Source: Paraphoma chrysanthemicola
Lineage: Eukaryota; Ascomycota; Dothideomycetes; Pleosporales; Phaeosphaeriaceae
Direction of reading: 5' to 3'
NCBI GenBank assembly: GCA_020744225.1
Contig: JAGMWG010000003.1
Location: 1,922,001 to 1,986,000, forward strand
Length of the DNA: 64,000 bases
Part shown: piece after piece, positions 22,432 through 34,088 of the stretch
How positions within the stretch are numbered: position 1 is the stretch's first letter
How the letters are laid out: every line of letters begins with the position of its first letter
Made by a program: the position numbers and the translations under genes
The notes under the pieces: generated by a model
Databases searched by the model: none
Told to the model about the DNA's origin: nothing
Seen by the model: the letters and a program-made list of their open reading frames with translations, nothing else

Positions 22432-24180
22432 ATGGAAAAGCCGCCGCAGCTGCCAGCCCGCCTTGCCCTGGCCGTCTTCGCCATCGCCAATGTTGCCGCA
22501 GCCCTCTTCGCACCCATCCAGGACTGCGACGAGGTCTTCAACTACTGGGAGCCGACGCACTACCTCAACCATGGCTACGGCCTGCAGACCTGGGAGTACT
22601 CGCCCGAGTATGCCATCCGGAGCTGGACCTACACTGCCCTGCACTCACTCATCATCTGCATCGGCACGCTTCCATTTAAATTGATAGGGGTTGCAAGGCC
22701 GAAGGTGGTCGAGTTCTACTTCCTCAGGATCACGCTGGCACTCGTCTGCGCACTGTGCCAAACCAGAATGTACTCGGTCATTGCCAGGACCATGAACCCC
22801 AGGGTCGCCATATTCTTCGTGCTTGCTCTTGTTTTCAGTCCAGGCATGTATCACGCAGCCCCAGCCTACCTGCCGTCGACCTTTGCCATGTACACCACCA
22901 TGCTTGGCTTCTCCGCCTTCATGGACTGGTCTGGCGGCATCAAGACAGCTCAGGGCATCATGTGGTTCGCCCTCGGCACTACTCTTGGATGGCCCTTTGC
23001 AGGTGCTCTTGTTCTTCCATTTCTTGTCGAAGAGGCCATCCTCGCGTCCATTACTGGTGCTGTTGCCGACGGCTGCAGCAGGATCATCCAGGGAGCAGTA
23101 GGCTCTGTACTCGCCCTTTCCGTTCAGACAGGCATAGATTCGTTTTTCTACAGGAAATTCACCTGTGTTCCACTCAACATCGTCCTCTACAACGTCTTCA
23201 GCAGTGGCAGTCGTGGGCCAGACATTTACGGCGTGGAGCCGTGGCATTTTTACATTCGCAACCTTATTCTCAACTTCCACATCTGGTTCTTCTTGGCTCT
23301 AATCGCCTTCCCGCTGGTCATTATTCAACATTTCGTTCTCCGAAAGGTGGTTTCCAACCAGACGCTGCTCCGCAGTGTGGTCTTCGTCAGTCCGTTCTAC
23401 TTATGGCTCACTATTTTCACAGCACAGCCGCACAAGGAGGAGCGCTTTATGTATCCCATATACCCGGCACTTGCACTCAATGCTGCCATGTCTCTGCACA
23501 TTCTACTAGCAAACTTTGGTTCCACCAATCCCGCGCATCTCGTCAGCAGAATCCCGGCCTCTGTCAAGCTTGCCGTTGTGAGCATCCCATTGCTTCTTTC
23601 TTTCGACCTGGGTATGCTCCGGACTATCGGCACTTTCACGGCATATTCGGCGCCCCTGAACATCTACCAGCCTTTACACAGTGCGGGAGTTGCCCATCCA
23701 GGTGATAACGTTTGTCTTGGGAAGGAATGGTATCGGTTTCCCTCGTCATTCTCTCTTCCTCAAGGAGTTCATGCCAAGTTCATCAAGAGTGAGTTTTCTG
23801 GTTTGCTCCCTGGTGAGTTCAGCGAAGCAAACGTCGGTTTCGGCCTCTTTCCTGGTACATGGCTAGTCCCTCCCGGCATGAATGATGAAAACTTAGAAGA
23901 TTTTGGCAAATATACCGACGTCGAGCACTGCAAGTTCCTCGTGGACTCACGCTTGCCGTCAGCAACGACGACAGTCCTCGAGCCAGACTATATGTCAGAC
24001 ACAGAACAATGGGAGAAGCTGAAGTGCGTCTCTTTCCTCGACGCCTCACAGACGCACCTCTTAGGCCGCTTGCTCTATGTTCCGGGTCTTCCTTTCGTCC
24101 CAGAGCGATTTCGTCGAAAGTGGGGCGACTATTGTCTTTTACGGCGTCGAACTCCCAATACGAAGGACGCGTATGCATGA
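22432..24180 (+). CDS. ALG9: Alpha-1,2-mannosyltransferase ALG9 (GT22 family)
   Basis: 582 aa, single exon. ER membrane enzyme that adds alpha-1,2 mannoses from dolichyl-phosphate-mannose to the lipid-linked oligosaccharide for N-glycosylation. The signature near the N-terminus, DCDEVFNYWEPTHYL (about 32-46) followed by GLQTWEYSPEYAIRSW, is diagnostic for ALG9; the acidic DCDE lies in the luminal catalytic loop. Roughly ten hydrophobic segments follow, with HKEERFMYPIYPALALNAA (about 337-355), the conserved GT22 motif. Length is typical. The C-terminal 150 residues are hydrophilic and luminal. Start ATG is the first in the frame, with an acceptable context. Confidence 0.95.
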   Translation: MEKPPQLPARLALAVFAIANVAAALFAPIQDCDEVFNYWEPTHYLNHGYGLQTWEYSPEYAIRSWTYTALHSLIICIGTLPFKLIGVARPKVVEFYFLRITLALVCALCQTRMYSVIARTMNPRVAIFFVLALVFSPGMYHAAPAYLPSTFAMYTTMLGFSAFMDWSGGIKTAQGIMWFALGTTLGWPFAGALVLPFLVEEAILASITGAVADGCSRIIQGAVGSVLALSVQTGIDSFFYRKFTCVPLNIVLYNVFSSGSRGPDIYGVEPWHFYIRNLILNFHIWFFLALIAFPLVIIQHFVLRKVVSNQTLLRSVVFVSPFYLWLTIFTAQPHKEERFMYPIYPALALNAAMSLHILLANFGSTNPAHLVSRIPASVKLAVVSIPLLLSFDLGMLRTIGTFTAYSAPLNIYQPLHSAGVAHPGDNVCLGKEWYRFPSSFSLPQGVHAKFIKSEFSGLLPGEFSEANVGFGLFPGTWLVPPGMNDENLEDFGKYTDVEHCKFLVDSRLPSATTTVLEPDYMSDTEQWEKLKCVSFLDASQTHLLGRLLYVPGLPFVPERFRRKWGDYCLLRRRTPNTKDAYA

Positions 24181-24759
24181 TGTGTGCAGAGATGTCCCGG
24201 ATGAGCATGGCATGGCAGCGGCTACCGTTGGAACAATGCCAGGAGCTCTTGTGCGTTCGAGAGGTGTGTATGGATGACACATTCCAGCGTTTTGGTTTGT
24301 GGTTTTCATATCATCTCAGCCAGGTGTCGGAGCAGTCACGACAGCTCCGCGCCGTGTCGCGTGCACTGATCGATTTGTATGCAAGCATCTCAAGCATTCA
24401 AGGTCCGAATGTCCTATCGCCCTGTCGATGCACCTAAGGGTGCTTGGCTGCTCGAAATGGGTTTGCGAGCTAGCCCAGTGGGGTAGTCTTATCCCCGCTA
24501 CCATGAGATAAACAGCGTTGACGATACTGGTAGGTTCCGACCCCACACTTTAATCGACTAAACCCTGGCCCCTCGATGGACGTTATCGCGGAGCAGGGTA
24601 GCGCGTACAGCGTGAGTTGGAAATAGCATAATTCGACGATGTCATATTGTGGAGGTTTACGTGACCTGTCTTTTCCGTTGTAATTTACTTGTCCTGTGCA
24701 TCTTTGCGCGACGATTCATTCTATCAAGACGAGCTTTGCTTCCCTTAAAAACCGTCACA
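24181..24759. other. intergenic
   Basis: About 580 bp between ALG9 and the DUF3445 gene, both on the plus strand. A segment at 24467-24540 has tRNA-promoter-like boxes but does not fold as a tRNA. Confidence 0.5.
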
Positions 24760-26361
24760 ATGTCGAATTTTGCTCCACGGTTGGCAAAGCACGTGAACAC
24801 ACTCCGCGAAGCCGCACGACACCACTGCACGGAATTTGAACGAATGCTTAGACAGCATTGCCACACAGCCAAATCTCACCTCGACCCTGCCCTCAAGCAC
24901 GTAGACGTCCACCCCAAAGCCGCTCTCTATGCCAGCCTCTTGCTCTTCACATGCACTTGGCTGCTCGTCACTGTAACACGCCGCCTCCGCACCCGTGCAC
25001 GAAGCCGAATCACGCCGCCCAACACCCCAAATCTCGAGAAACGCTCTCCCTTTAAAGCACCTAACAGACCACCCGGAGGTACCGGTACAAGCGCTGGAAC
25101 CTATTATATCCATGCTAACAACACATAGTATGGCCACCATCCACATTCACGCGGCCCACTGCTCCTCCTTATCCAGAGTGGTCCATTACATCCACCAAAC
25201 CCCTACCGTACCGCCCGTTCCGTCATGGTCCAAAGTACAACATCACTATGGGACTACGCACCATGCACTGGGACGAATGGATTGAGCTCGACAACCAATT
25301 CCTTGACTACCACGACCTCAAAGCGCAACGAATCATCGAGCGCGGCGAGAAATGCTGTCGCACAGCGCCCGAAGCGTTTGACGCCGCAGTCGAATTGCTC
25401 GAAGAATTATGTGCGTACTTACCGGAACGGTATTCGAGCTTGTACCGCAAGACGGGTGTCGGCATGGAGAATCTCGTGACTGGCGAGGCTTTTAATATTG
25501 TTGAGAGACCACTGAAAGAAGATCCAATGGCGATGGCGGGCCGACTTGTGCAGGATGATTTGGCGATTATGATTGAGAAGAAGGACGGGCAGTATTATCT
25601 ACTCGCGGGAAGTATTTTGCTCGCTGGCTTCTGGAGATTGGAAGACAAGTTCGGCATGCCGTTGAGTGAGATACACACGTCGGGGGATGTGCCGGGATTC
25701 AAGGAGAAATTAGAAAAGGTGAGTGCTAGCTACGTGTGATGTGATTGTGGGACCTGCGTGCTTATCTGGTGCAGGGCATGTTGAATTTCTTCCGAAGGAT
25801 ACAGCCGCAGTCTCCCGTGTTGCGGAATAATTACTTCATCCAGGTCGATGACAAGTTAGCGTGGAGCGAGAGTATTGGGCCAGAGGATAGTGAAGGAATT
25901 GGCTGGTTTACGGCGGAGAAGAACAAGGCGATTGAGAATCACTGGTTCAGAAGTGAAAGGCAAAGTTTGAGGCGGTACGTTGATTTTGACTTCTCGACTA
26001 CTATCGCCATCTAGGTAGTTGTGGGGTAGTGGCGTTGGGTTGCGTCAGCATGATCGACAGCACCCTTGGGAAGATGAGTGATCCTGTGCTGACTTTGCGC
26101 GACAGACTTCCACGATCGGGTGGTGTAGTTTTTACCATTCGGACGTATTTTCACCCCGTTGTGGATATCTGCAAAGAGCCATACGTACCTGGCAGACTAG
26201 CCAGTGCCGTACGCAGCTGGGGTAACGATGTCAGCAAGTACAAGGGGAAGGAGAGGTATGGAGATGTGTTGCTAGAGTATCTGGACAAGATGCATGAAGA
26301 GCAAGTGAAGGACGGCTTAGATTTGAGTCGGGAGGAAGAAGCGCACGGATATCCATATTGA
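24760..26361 (+). CDS. DUF3445 haem-dependent oxidative N-demethylase-like protein, membrane-anchored
   Basis: Four exons: 24760-25078, 25129-25718, 25775-25974 and 26106-26361; 454 aa. Phases agree throughout. Introns: GTACCG...GCTAAC...ATAG (50 nt), GTGAGT (56 nt), GTACGT...CTGAC (131 nt). An N-terminal hydrophobic segment (AALYASLLLFTCTWLLVTV, about 48-66) precedes the conserved fungal linker TRPTAPPYPEW and LPYRPFRHGPKYNITMGLR, then MHWDEWIELD and the catalytic body with NYFIQVDDKLAWSES, HWFRSERQSLRRLPRSG and VVFTIRTYFHP. Bacterial homologues demethylate dimethylamine with haem; the fungal substrate is not known to me. A signal-anchor topology is inferred. Confidence 0.85.
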
Positions 26362-27974
26362 CAGGACCAGCTTCTCGCCAGGTGTGGGAGGCTGAATGTA
26401 GGCATACGTTGCTCAAGGCTGCGTGAGTCATAATCAGGCCTTGATGCTCTCACTGCAATACACATTATACTTCAGACTCTGAAGCGTTGCGCGGAAAGTG
26501 ATGGCGCTAAGATTGCGCTGCCCACCGTGGTTTTACTTTAGACTTTCCAAGCTTTGTAAGAGCCAGCATCTCCTGTGAAGCATTTGTGTGGGTGAGACAT
26601 GTAACTACATACACATATCACCAAAATTTGTTTACTGATCCGTAGAAACACGTCTGCGCAGTTACAGAGTATTAGTGAAGTTCTAGTAGACGGCGGGCAT
26701 TTGTAGTTATCATTGCTTTGACGGTTTGTCGGTCGCTCATTTCCAGTGTCAAGACAGCCATGATCGCTACAATCACTATATTAGCAGGCTGCAGCCTGCT
26801 CATCGACAGCGTTGAAGTGAGGCTCACGCACGTGTGAGGCTCGATCCTGAGCCGTGGAGGGGCACAAACCTTATTCACATGAGTCGTTCGCCATGCACAT
26901 TCGCGTGCTTCTGACATCAATTTGAGTTCAGTCCGGCGCTCTAGCCTTAGCCTCGGAAAGACGTCATGCAAGATACTGGACGGCGCGATCGGAATAGTTT
27001 CTCGTTGCCAGGCGTAGTTGCCTAACTATCATTGCTGAAGACATGCGAACTGCACCGAGGGAAAGGTGGGCCAGAGAGTGCTCAGTCACCGACCCCTGGG
27101 CGATATGCACTGTTCGCCAGAAGAGACGAAGGCAAATTGTGTCTTTGCCGCTTCTGAAAGGGAAGCCCTGTTTCAGCAGCTGAGTCCGGTGCGTGCATGA
27201 CGTCGCTAAGCTTGCCTATTACATATGTGCTCTCTTCAAAAGCATGGTGAGAAGCCGGATGTTCGTGGATCGACTGGGCATCCAATGATTGCTTTTGGTC
27301 CAGGATGATCGTGTACATTGTGTACAACAACCGAAAACATCCGCATATGGCAACTCCAGAGCACAGAGAGGAGCGTGACTCGAGTGATGAATCACTCGGC
27401 TTTGCCAGGAGCAAGAAAGCCGTTGCGTGCGGGAAGGATGAACCTTCGCGATCTCATGGCACAGCCAGGAGGCGCTGGTTGGAGCGTCTGGATTATGGTT
27501 CCGATGCGAAGGCGAGCGGAACGTCGCCGACCCCTCGCTGCAGCTAAAATTTGGTGTTTTTTGGGTGGGCGATGGCGGCGGGTGGAAGTGCGGGTGCCCG
27601 TTTGTGCCAGCACCTGACGATGAAGCAGCCAATTTGGAGGCGGCACACCGGTAGAGGCCTGCAAACACTGCTGGGCTGCAAAGTTGCGAGCAGGATCCCA
27701 GGTGCAGAAGCATTGCGGAGAGACCCCAAAAGGGCATGGCGGCGATGCTTTGGGCAGAGACCCTGGTCGCGTAGTGCATGGCTGGGCGCTGAGCAATAAT
27801 GGAATGGTACAGGGCTGCTTCGACTTCAACCGATGTTGTCGTCCTCTCCCAGATCGCTCTCAGATTGGGGCGACTGCACAGTGCACGCAGCCTCTGGCCA
27901 TGTCCCGCTCTCGCCTTTGCTGACACTGCAGCCGCGTCGATTCGCTGTGGGCCCGTTTCGAGTGATGGGGCAGG
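26362..27974. other. intergenic, upstream of the RasGEF gene
   Basis: About 1.6 kb. A 339-codon minus-strand frame (27219-28238) overlaps the first RasGEF exon but has His/Pro/Ser-rich random-like composition and was not called. No RNA gene or repeat was noticed. Confidence 0.45.
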
Positions 27975-30900
27975 ATGTCGTTGCCGGCAATGCAGCAGAA
28001 TGCGCTCCCAGGGCCAGGCTCCCCGGCCGCCCGTCACCGTCACCGCGACTTTGCGCCCAGCACGCAGAGCGCAGACATCACCAAGACACGCGCCGAAGAC
28101 CAGCGCCGCCTGCGACGAGTGAAGGACTCGCGCGAGCAGCTCAAGAGCCGGACACGTGCGCGGGCAGCATCGAGCGGCACCATTGAGACGACCGCCTCGA
28201 CGGGCGCCGGCCGCTCCTACACGGTCGCCAATGTGCACAACGGCGTCATCTACCTGAGGTACGAGCTATTGTTGGTGGTGGTGGTCCATCTTGCGGGGTG
28301 GGCGAGACCAGACGATGGGGGAGGAACGACCCGGCCGACGACGAACGAGGAAGAGCAGGACTACAGGAAGGCACGACGGGTCGCTCTTGCCCAGTCTGCC
28401 CTCGCTCACTCACTCCCTTCACTCACTCCCTCCCACCATCCACTGCACAATACAGCCACTAACGTCCCCTCGCAGACCCGTCGTCCGCGCCGGCAACACG
28501 CGCCACCAGCCACAGCCAGAGCCCTTCGTCTTCCCGCCGCAGACGCCGCCCGACAGCGCGACCCTCGATCCGCAGCAGCACCGCCCGACGAGCAATGAGT
28601 GGGAGCAGAGTCTGTACGGCTCGAGGACACCGCGCTCCGAACCCACGCCTCCGCCCCCACTGCCAGTCCTGGGGGCAGACCATGCCTCCCCGCAGCAGCC
28701 GTCCGCAGCACCCAGCACCGGCGCGCGCGCCCTCGCCCACGTCCGCTCGCACTCGTTTAGCACCGTCGACGAGCACACGGTGACGTCGCTCAGCAACGAG
28801 CCGGGCACCTTCAAGGTCGTCATTGAGCGAGCCCCCTTTGGCCGCCCCAAGACGGCCGACACTGGCTCGTTCCCCCTCCTGCAGGTCCCCATCCCCAACT
28901 ATCGCCTGGGCACGCCCCGCTTCAGCACGCGTGGGACCGTCGACCTGCGCAGCTCAGTGTATACGCGCGCTTCCGCCACCGACGACTTCGCCCATTCACT
29001 GCTCACCCCGCAGCGCGCCGGCACCCACTCCTTCCTCTCGTCCCGCCCGCGTTCCGACGCATACTCGCCCATCCCGCATCGCTACCGCGCCACCATGGAC
29101 CGCCCCCCTATGCCCACGTCTGCGCCCTCTTCGGCGCGTGTGTCGCATGTGCCCATTGGCCCACGGCTCTACGATGCCCTCACCTCCAACCCGGACGACC
29201 GCGCGGTTGTCCGCTTCTCTCCAAGCGGAGAACTCCTCGCCGCTATTCCCTCCCGCCTCGTCTCTCACATCACATCGCCCAGCTTTCTCGACTACGAACT
29301 GTTGTCAGATTTCTTCCTCACCTTTCGCGCGTTTCTGAGCACCAAGGATCTTGTGGCATATCTCATCGCGCGGCTTCGCTGGGCTGTGGACCGACAAGAC
29401 GACTTTGGCCGCATCGTCAGGGTCCGCACCTTTGTCGCACTGCGCCACTGGATCCTAAACTACTTCGTCGACGACTTCGTGCCCGTTTACAAGTTGCGAG
29501 TCCACTTTTGCGATCTCGTCAACAGCCTATACGCTGATCTGCGCCACCGCGAGGATGGCGGTGGCGGGGACATCAAGATCGTGGGCGAGCTGAAGAAATG
29601 CTGGAGACGTACCTGTGCAAATTACTGGGAAGTCGAGGACAGTATCGCTCAGAACTCGGCCGACGAGGATCTGCTTCCTGGTGGACAGGCCGAGTCACAG
29701 ACATCCATCGACGAAGTCCCACAAGGCTTGGCAACGCCCACTACGCCAAAACGCCAGGGCATTCGTGACACCAAGGAGACAGCAGGCTCCAATCCCAGCG
29801 ACCAGTTCGCTAGTCGGCACATGGAGTGGGCGCAGAGAGCACGCCACACACCTCAAAACTCGATGAGCTCGCCGTACGTGCCGTCTCAGGAATACGACAC
29901 TGTGCCCGTCCCCCTATCTCCGGCGAGTGAGCAGAGTATGCACGTTCTTTCTTGTTCCATACCGATGCGAGGCATGAACAAATCGGAACAGGCCATCGAC
30001 TTGCCTCTCTATCCACACCCCGTTCCGGCGGGAACTGCTCGAGTGGCGGCAACTCCTCAGCAAGTACCCACGGCAAAGAAAATGCACCGTCCAGCGCATG
30101 CGCACAAGCGAAGCGGAAGCTTCTCTGACGCGCTGAGAGACAGCCGTGCGCCGTTGTCAATACCAAAGTACACTTCCGCAGAAACAGCCGCATCGGTCGT
30201 TTCGAACATGCCAGGCACTCTCGTGCGCGGCGGATTGTTCCAGCCCGGATCACCCTATGTTGAAATGAAGAGTCTCAGGCACGCGCGATCTCACGTTCGG
30301 CTGCAACCCGAAGAAAACCAAGCAAATGAGCCCGAAAAGCTAGTCTACCCCAGCAGCCCAGGAATGAAGAAGATCTTTGGTAGCGTGCGGCGAGCCCTCA
30401 GTACCAGACAGGCCCTCGGCACAAGTCCGTATATGGGCAGCCCTGCGCACCAACGACACCCCCACGCAGGACACTCCTCATCCGGCACTGTCTCGACAGG
30501 TTCTGGTGGAGTGCAGAAACGCCGAACTCATCGAACGCGTCCGCAAGTGCGTATCGATCTTCTAGCATCTCAGGTGGCCGAAAGCTTCCGAGATGCCGTC
30601 ATCGAGCAGCTGGAGAATGAGGGGCGACAGCGGCATAGTACAAACCCTCCTGACCTCGGAGGGTTTGAGTTTGAGTTTGAGAAGCGCGGTACGCCTGTTC
30701 CGGAAGAACAGGACAGGCCTCTTCCGCATCACGATCCCAGAGTACAAAGCGCCATCACAACTGGCAGCAAGTCGATTCTCATCATAGACGATACGGGAGC
30801 CCCGCCGGTTCCAGCCATGTCAGGCGCGTTACCAGCCCAGTCACAAGAGATTGCGGGTGACACTTTACCAGCACACCTCCATGAAAGAGGCATCTCCATC

Positions 30901-33323
30901 GATGCACAAACACCTGATGGCAGTATCCACGGGATTCGTCACTCCGAGCTCTACGACGATGTGCAACATCCAGTGGCAGAGGAACAACGCGCAACGCGGG
31001 CCGCAACGCAGCGGCCCGCAGCAAGGCACAGGAGGTCAATGTCGGAGGGTCGCGAGCCAGAGCACATGCACTCGTTCAGGCGTCGAGGTTCTACCAAGAC
31101 ATCAATTGCACGAACTGGATCGCTTCGGCGACACGCGTCGTACAACAGCGTGCTCAGCCGTCGTCGAGGTCCTGACAGCTTTGCAACATTCCAGACAATG
31201 TCATCCAACAACGACCCATTCTTCTTGGACAAACCGGCCAGTGCAGTTATCACACCTGCGCGACAGCTTCGGCGTCGGCCGGGTGGCGATCTCCGCGCAG
31301 TCGATAATGTTCACGATCTCGAACAGATGCAACGCCCTCACTCTACCGGATCCGTTTCGAATCGGACTCATTCTGTGACCAACTCTGTCATATTACGATC
31401 TGATCGCTATGGCGACCCATCGCCGGAACCCAACGTCCAACCGGAGCAGGTTCAAGTTGAGGATGAGGAGCCACCCAAGAAACCGATTTCATTGGTCGAT
31501 ACGCACTCCTCACAGCCGAATCTTCGGCCTTCTTTCGAAGTTGAAGTGGCCAAGCTTGCAGCCTTGCCGGACGACACCGACGATGAAGGTGGTGTCGAAT
31601 CAGCTCTAATGAAATTGGAAGGCCGTTATGAGAAACGATCACCTAGCAATGGCTCACCACGAGATACCGTCGAGCTTGAGGTGTACAGGCCAAGCGGTGC
31701 TCCAGCTGACAATGTAAGCCATGAGGACTATCAATCCGAACACGGTGCACCGGATAGCACTGACGACGACTTGCATCGTCCTCCTGCACTTTCGGAACAG
31801 GACAGCCAGCACATGTATCGATTGTCAGCAGAAAACTTTAGCCGCCGCGTTCCTGCTGTTAGTTCCCAAGGAGGTTCCGAAGACTCCTACTCTTCAGTGC
31901 CGCTTCTCGACCGTGGTCTGAGCGGCATGACCAATCCTCAACGAGCGGGAACCCTCGAAACAATGCGATCATCTGCGAAGCCTTCACCGCTGCAGCTGGC
32001 AAGCAATTTGACTCCTCAGACCACGCATACGCCGCCCAATGCATCACCAAATTCTTCTGTTGAATATGTTGTCGAGACTAATAGTATGAAGCGGATTCCG
32101 ACGGGAGGGACACGACCTTTATCATCTGTAGCGCGCGAATCTTTCTTACTGGATGAGGATGAAGATTTGAGTGATATGGATACCATAGGCGGCAGGTCGG
32201 ATGGAACAAGCCACGGCGTAAGAAGCTTTTTCGACGATGAACCAGCGACGATGGAGCGCGAATCCGAAGACTTGCCGACACACCCCATGCGCCATCCCCC
32301 TACACCACCACTCACTGCGCATCGCCTCAACAACACTTTGCCAAATCCAACGGTGTTCGAGCGTGGACTACCGACGCCCGGTTTGACACCCACGGCGTCG
32401 AGACCTAACAACCAATCATTCGGATCACCCTTTCACCTGGCAGCTTCGCCTATAGTTGAATATCATGACAAGCCGGAAGGGTCAAAGGCCTCTGCTACTC
32501 ACATGCCGTTTGTTCTGGCGTACGACTCTGAAGTCCTCGCCCAGCAGTTTACTGTCGTGGAGAAAGACGCCCTGGACGAGATTGATTGGAAAGAGTTGAT
32601 TGAGTTGCGGTGGAAGCAGTCGTCTCCCCAGATCCGCGACTGGGTTCACTATCTCAGGACCGAGGAAGCCCGAGGTGTTGACGTGGTCATCGCCCGTTTC
32701 AATCTGGTTGTCAAATGGGTGGTTTCCGAATGCGTCCTCACAGAAGACATTCACGAGCGTGCTCGGTGTGTCGTGAAGTACATCCACATAGCAGCACACG
32801 CGCGCCGTCTCCGAAACTATGCTACAATGTATCAGATCGCGATTGCCCTGATCTCGAATGATGTTTCAAGACTCAGAAGAACGTGGTCGCTCGTACCAGC
32901 TGCTGAGCTACACATCATGAAGGAGTTGGAAGCGCTTGTTCAACCACTCCGGAACTTCCACAACCTGCGACTTGAGATGGAGACGGTGACTGTCGAGGAC
33001 GGCTGCATTCCTTTTATTGGTGAGTGCCTTTGCGACTACAGCGTAGATTCAATCACTGACAAGTTTCAGGTGTTTATACTCGCGATCTGATCTACAACGC
33101 TCAAAAACCGGCATTCATCGATGCGCCGCCTGTAGATGGCGAGCGACTCGTGAATTTTGAACGACATCACACGGCTGCGACAATTGTCAAAAACCTGCTA
33201 CGTCTCCTGGAGGCAAGCTCGAAGTACACTTTCAAGGTCGAACCACACATCATCAGCAAATGCCTATGGCTGGCTGCGTTGAGTGACGACGAGCTCAATA
33301 AACGCAGCCGTCTTTGTGAATAA
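27975..33323 (+). CDS. LTE1: Lte1-like Ras guanine nucleotide exchange factor
   Basis: Exons 27975-28258, 28476-33019 and 33070-33323; 1693 aa. Intron 1 (217 nt) has donor GTACGA and acceptor CGCAG; intron 2 (50 nt) has donor GTGAGT and acceptor TTCAG; both keep phase. N-terminal NVHNGVIYLRPVVRAGNTR spans the first junction. RasGEF N-terminal domain at about 323-470 (PSFLDYELLSDFFLTFRAFL, LRHWILNYFVDDF). A long Ser/Pro-rich middle is probably phosphorylated and disordered. CDC25-type catalytic domain at about 1445-1685 (EIDWKELIELRWKQ, RARCVVKYIHIAAHARRLRN, GVYTRDLIYNAQKPAFID). Yeast Lte1 acts in mitotic exit and polarity and in low-temperature growth. The N- and C-terminal layout fits Lte1 rather than Cdc25, which has an SH3 domain not seen here. 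An alternative start at 27990 is possible. Confidence 0.9.
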
Positions 33324-34088
33324 TCAGAACCCCTGGTATATGTCTCCTTCTGATGTTAGCGATTGGTGGAGCATCATGCATTTCCCGTCTTGAGTTTCTC
33401 TCCTACCTCGTTTATAATACCCACTGCATGCGAACCGCGCTGCATCAGCCCGACATGAGTCACGACTGGCGATTTTTTAGTTTCTTTTGGACACATACAG
33501 TCATTTGTGACTAGAGATGTAATAGCTCACGCTTTTGAAACGTGTTTGTATACCCGTACATAGCGATGGGGTCTGAAACATGTACAGGCACGAGACCGCG
33601 TAGGCATAGATATAATGACCTAATGTACATTGTTGTATCTTGCAAACAGCCGTCAGCTTACGCGCACATGTTCGCATCATGTGGCTCTCCTGGTCTGACT
33701 GGCGGAGTGGAGTGGAGTGTGGCTTAGATGGTGGGTAGGGCTGAAGGTGTGTGTGGGTGGGATTAGTGCGGGCGGAATGCAGTTGCCGGATACGAAGGCA
33801 AGATGACCGACAAGCCTCATGATCGCTGCGCTCCCCTGCCACGGCAGCCTTACGCCTGGCGCAGTAGAGGACTCAGCATGGCGTTTCCCATTGCCCATGC
33901 CTGGCGCTGCTCAAACAGCATGGGTAGACGACCGTCGCAGTTGCACCGCCGCTGTTTGCTCGTCGTACATCAGCGATTTCTGCACCCTTTTTGTTCGCTG
34001 CAGGCGCATTGAAGTGCACTGTTAGCAAGCGTCGACAAGCTTCACCAAACACCCCCGGCAAGTCGGCCGTCACGGCAGCATCGGCACA
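33324..34088. other. intergenic
   Basis: About 770 bp between RasGEF and CorA genes, holding the first gene's 3' UTR and the second gene's promoter. A GGAGTGGAGTGGAGTG direct repeat lies near 33703-33719. Confidence 0.5.

Noticed and set aside
24467..24540. tRNA-like segment with A-box-like TAGCCCAGTGGGG and B-box-like GGTTCCGACCC
   Set aside because: The 5' and 3' acceptor stems do not pair and the T arm is malformed; at most a tRNA-derived relic.
27219..28238. 339-codon minus-strand frame over the RasGEF promoter and first exon
   Set aside because: No domain, random-like composition, conflicts with the supported RasGEF exon.
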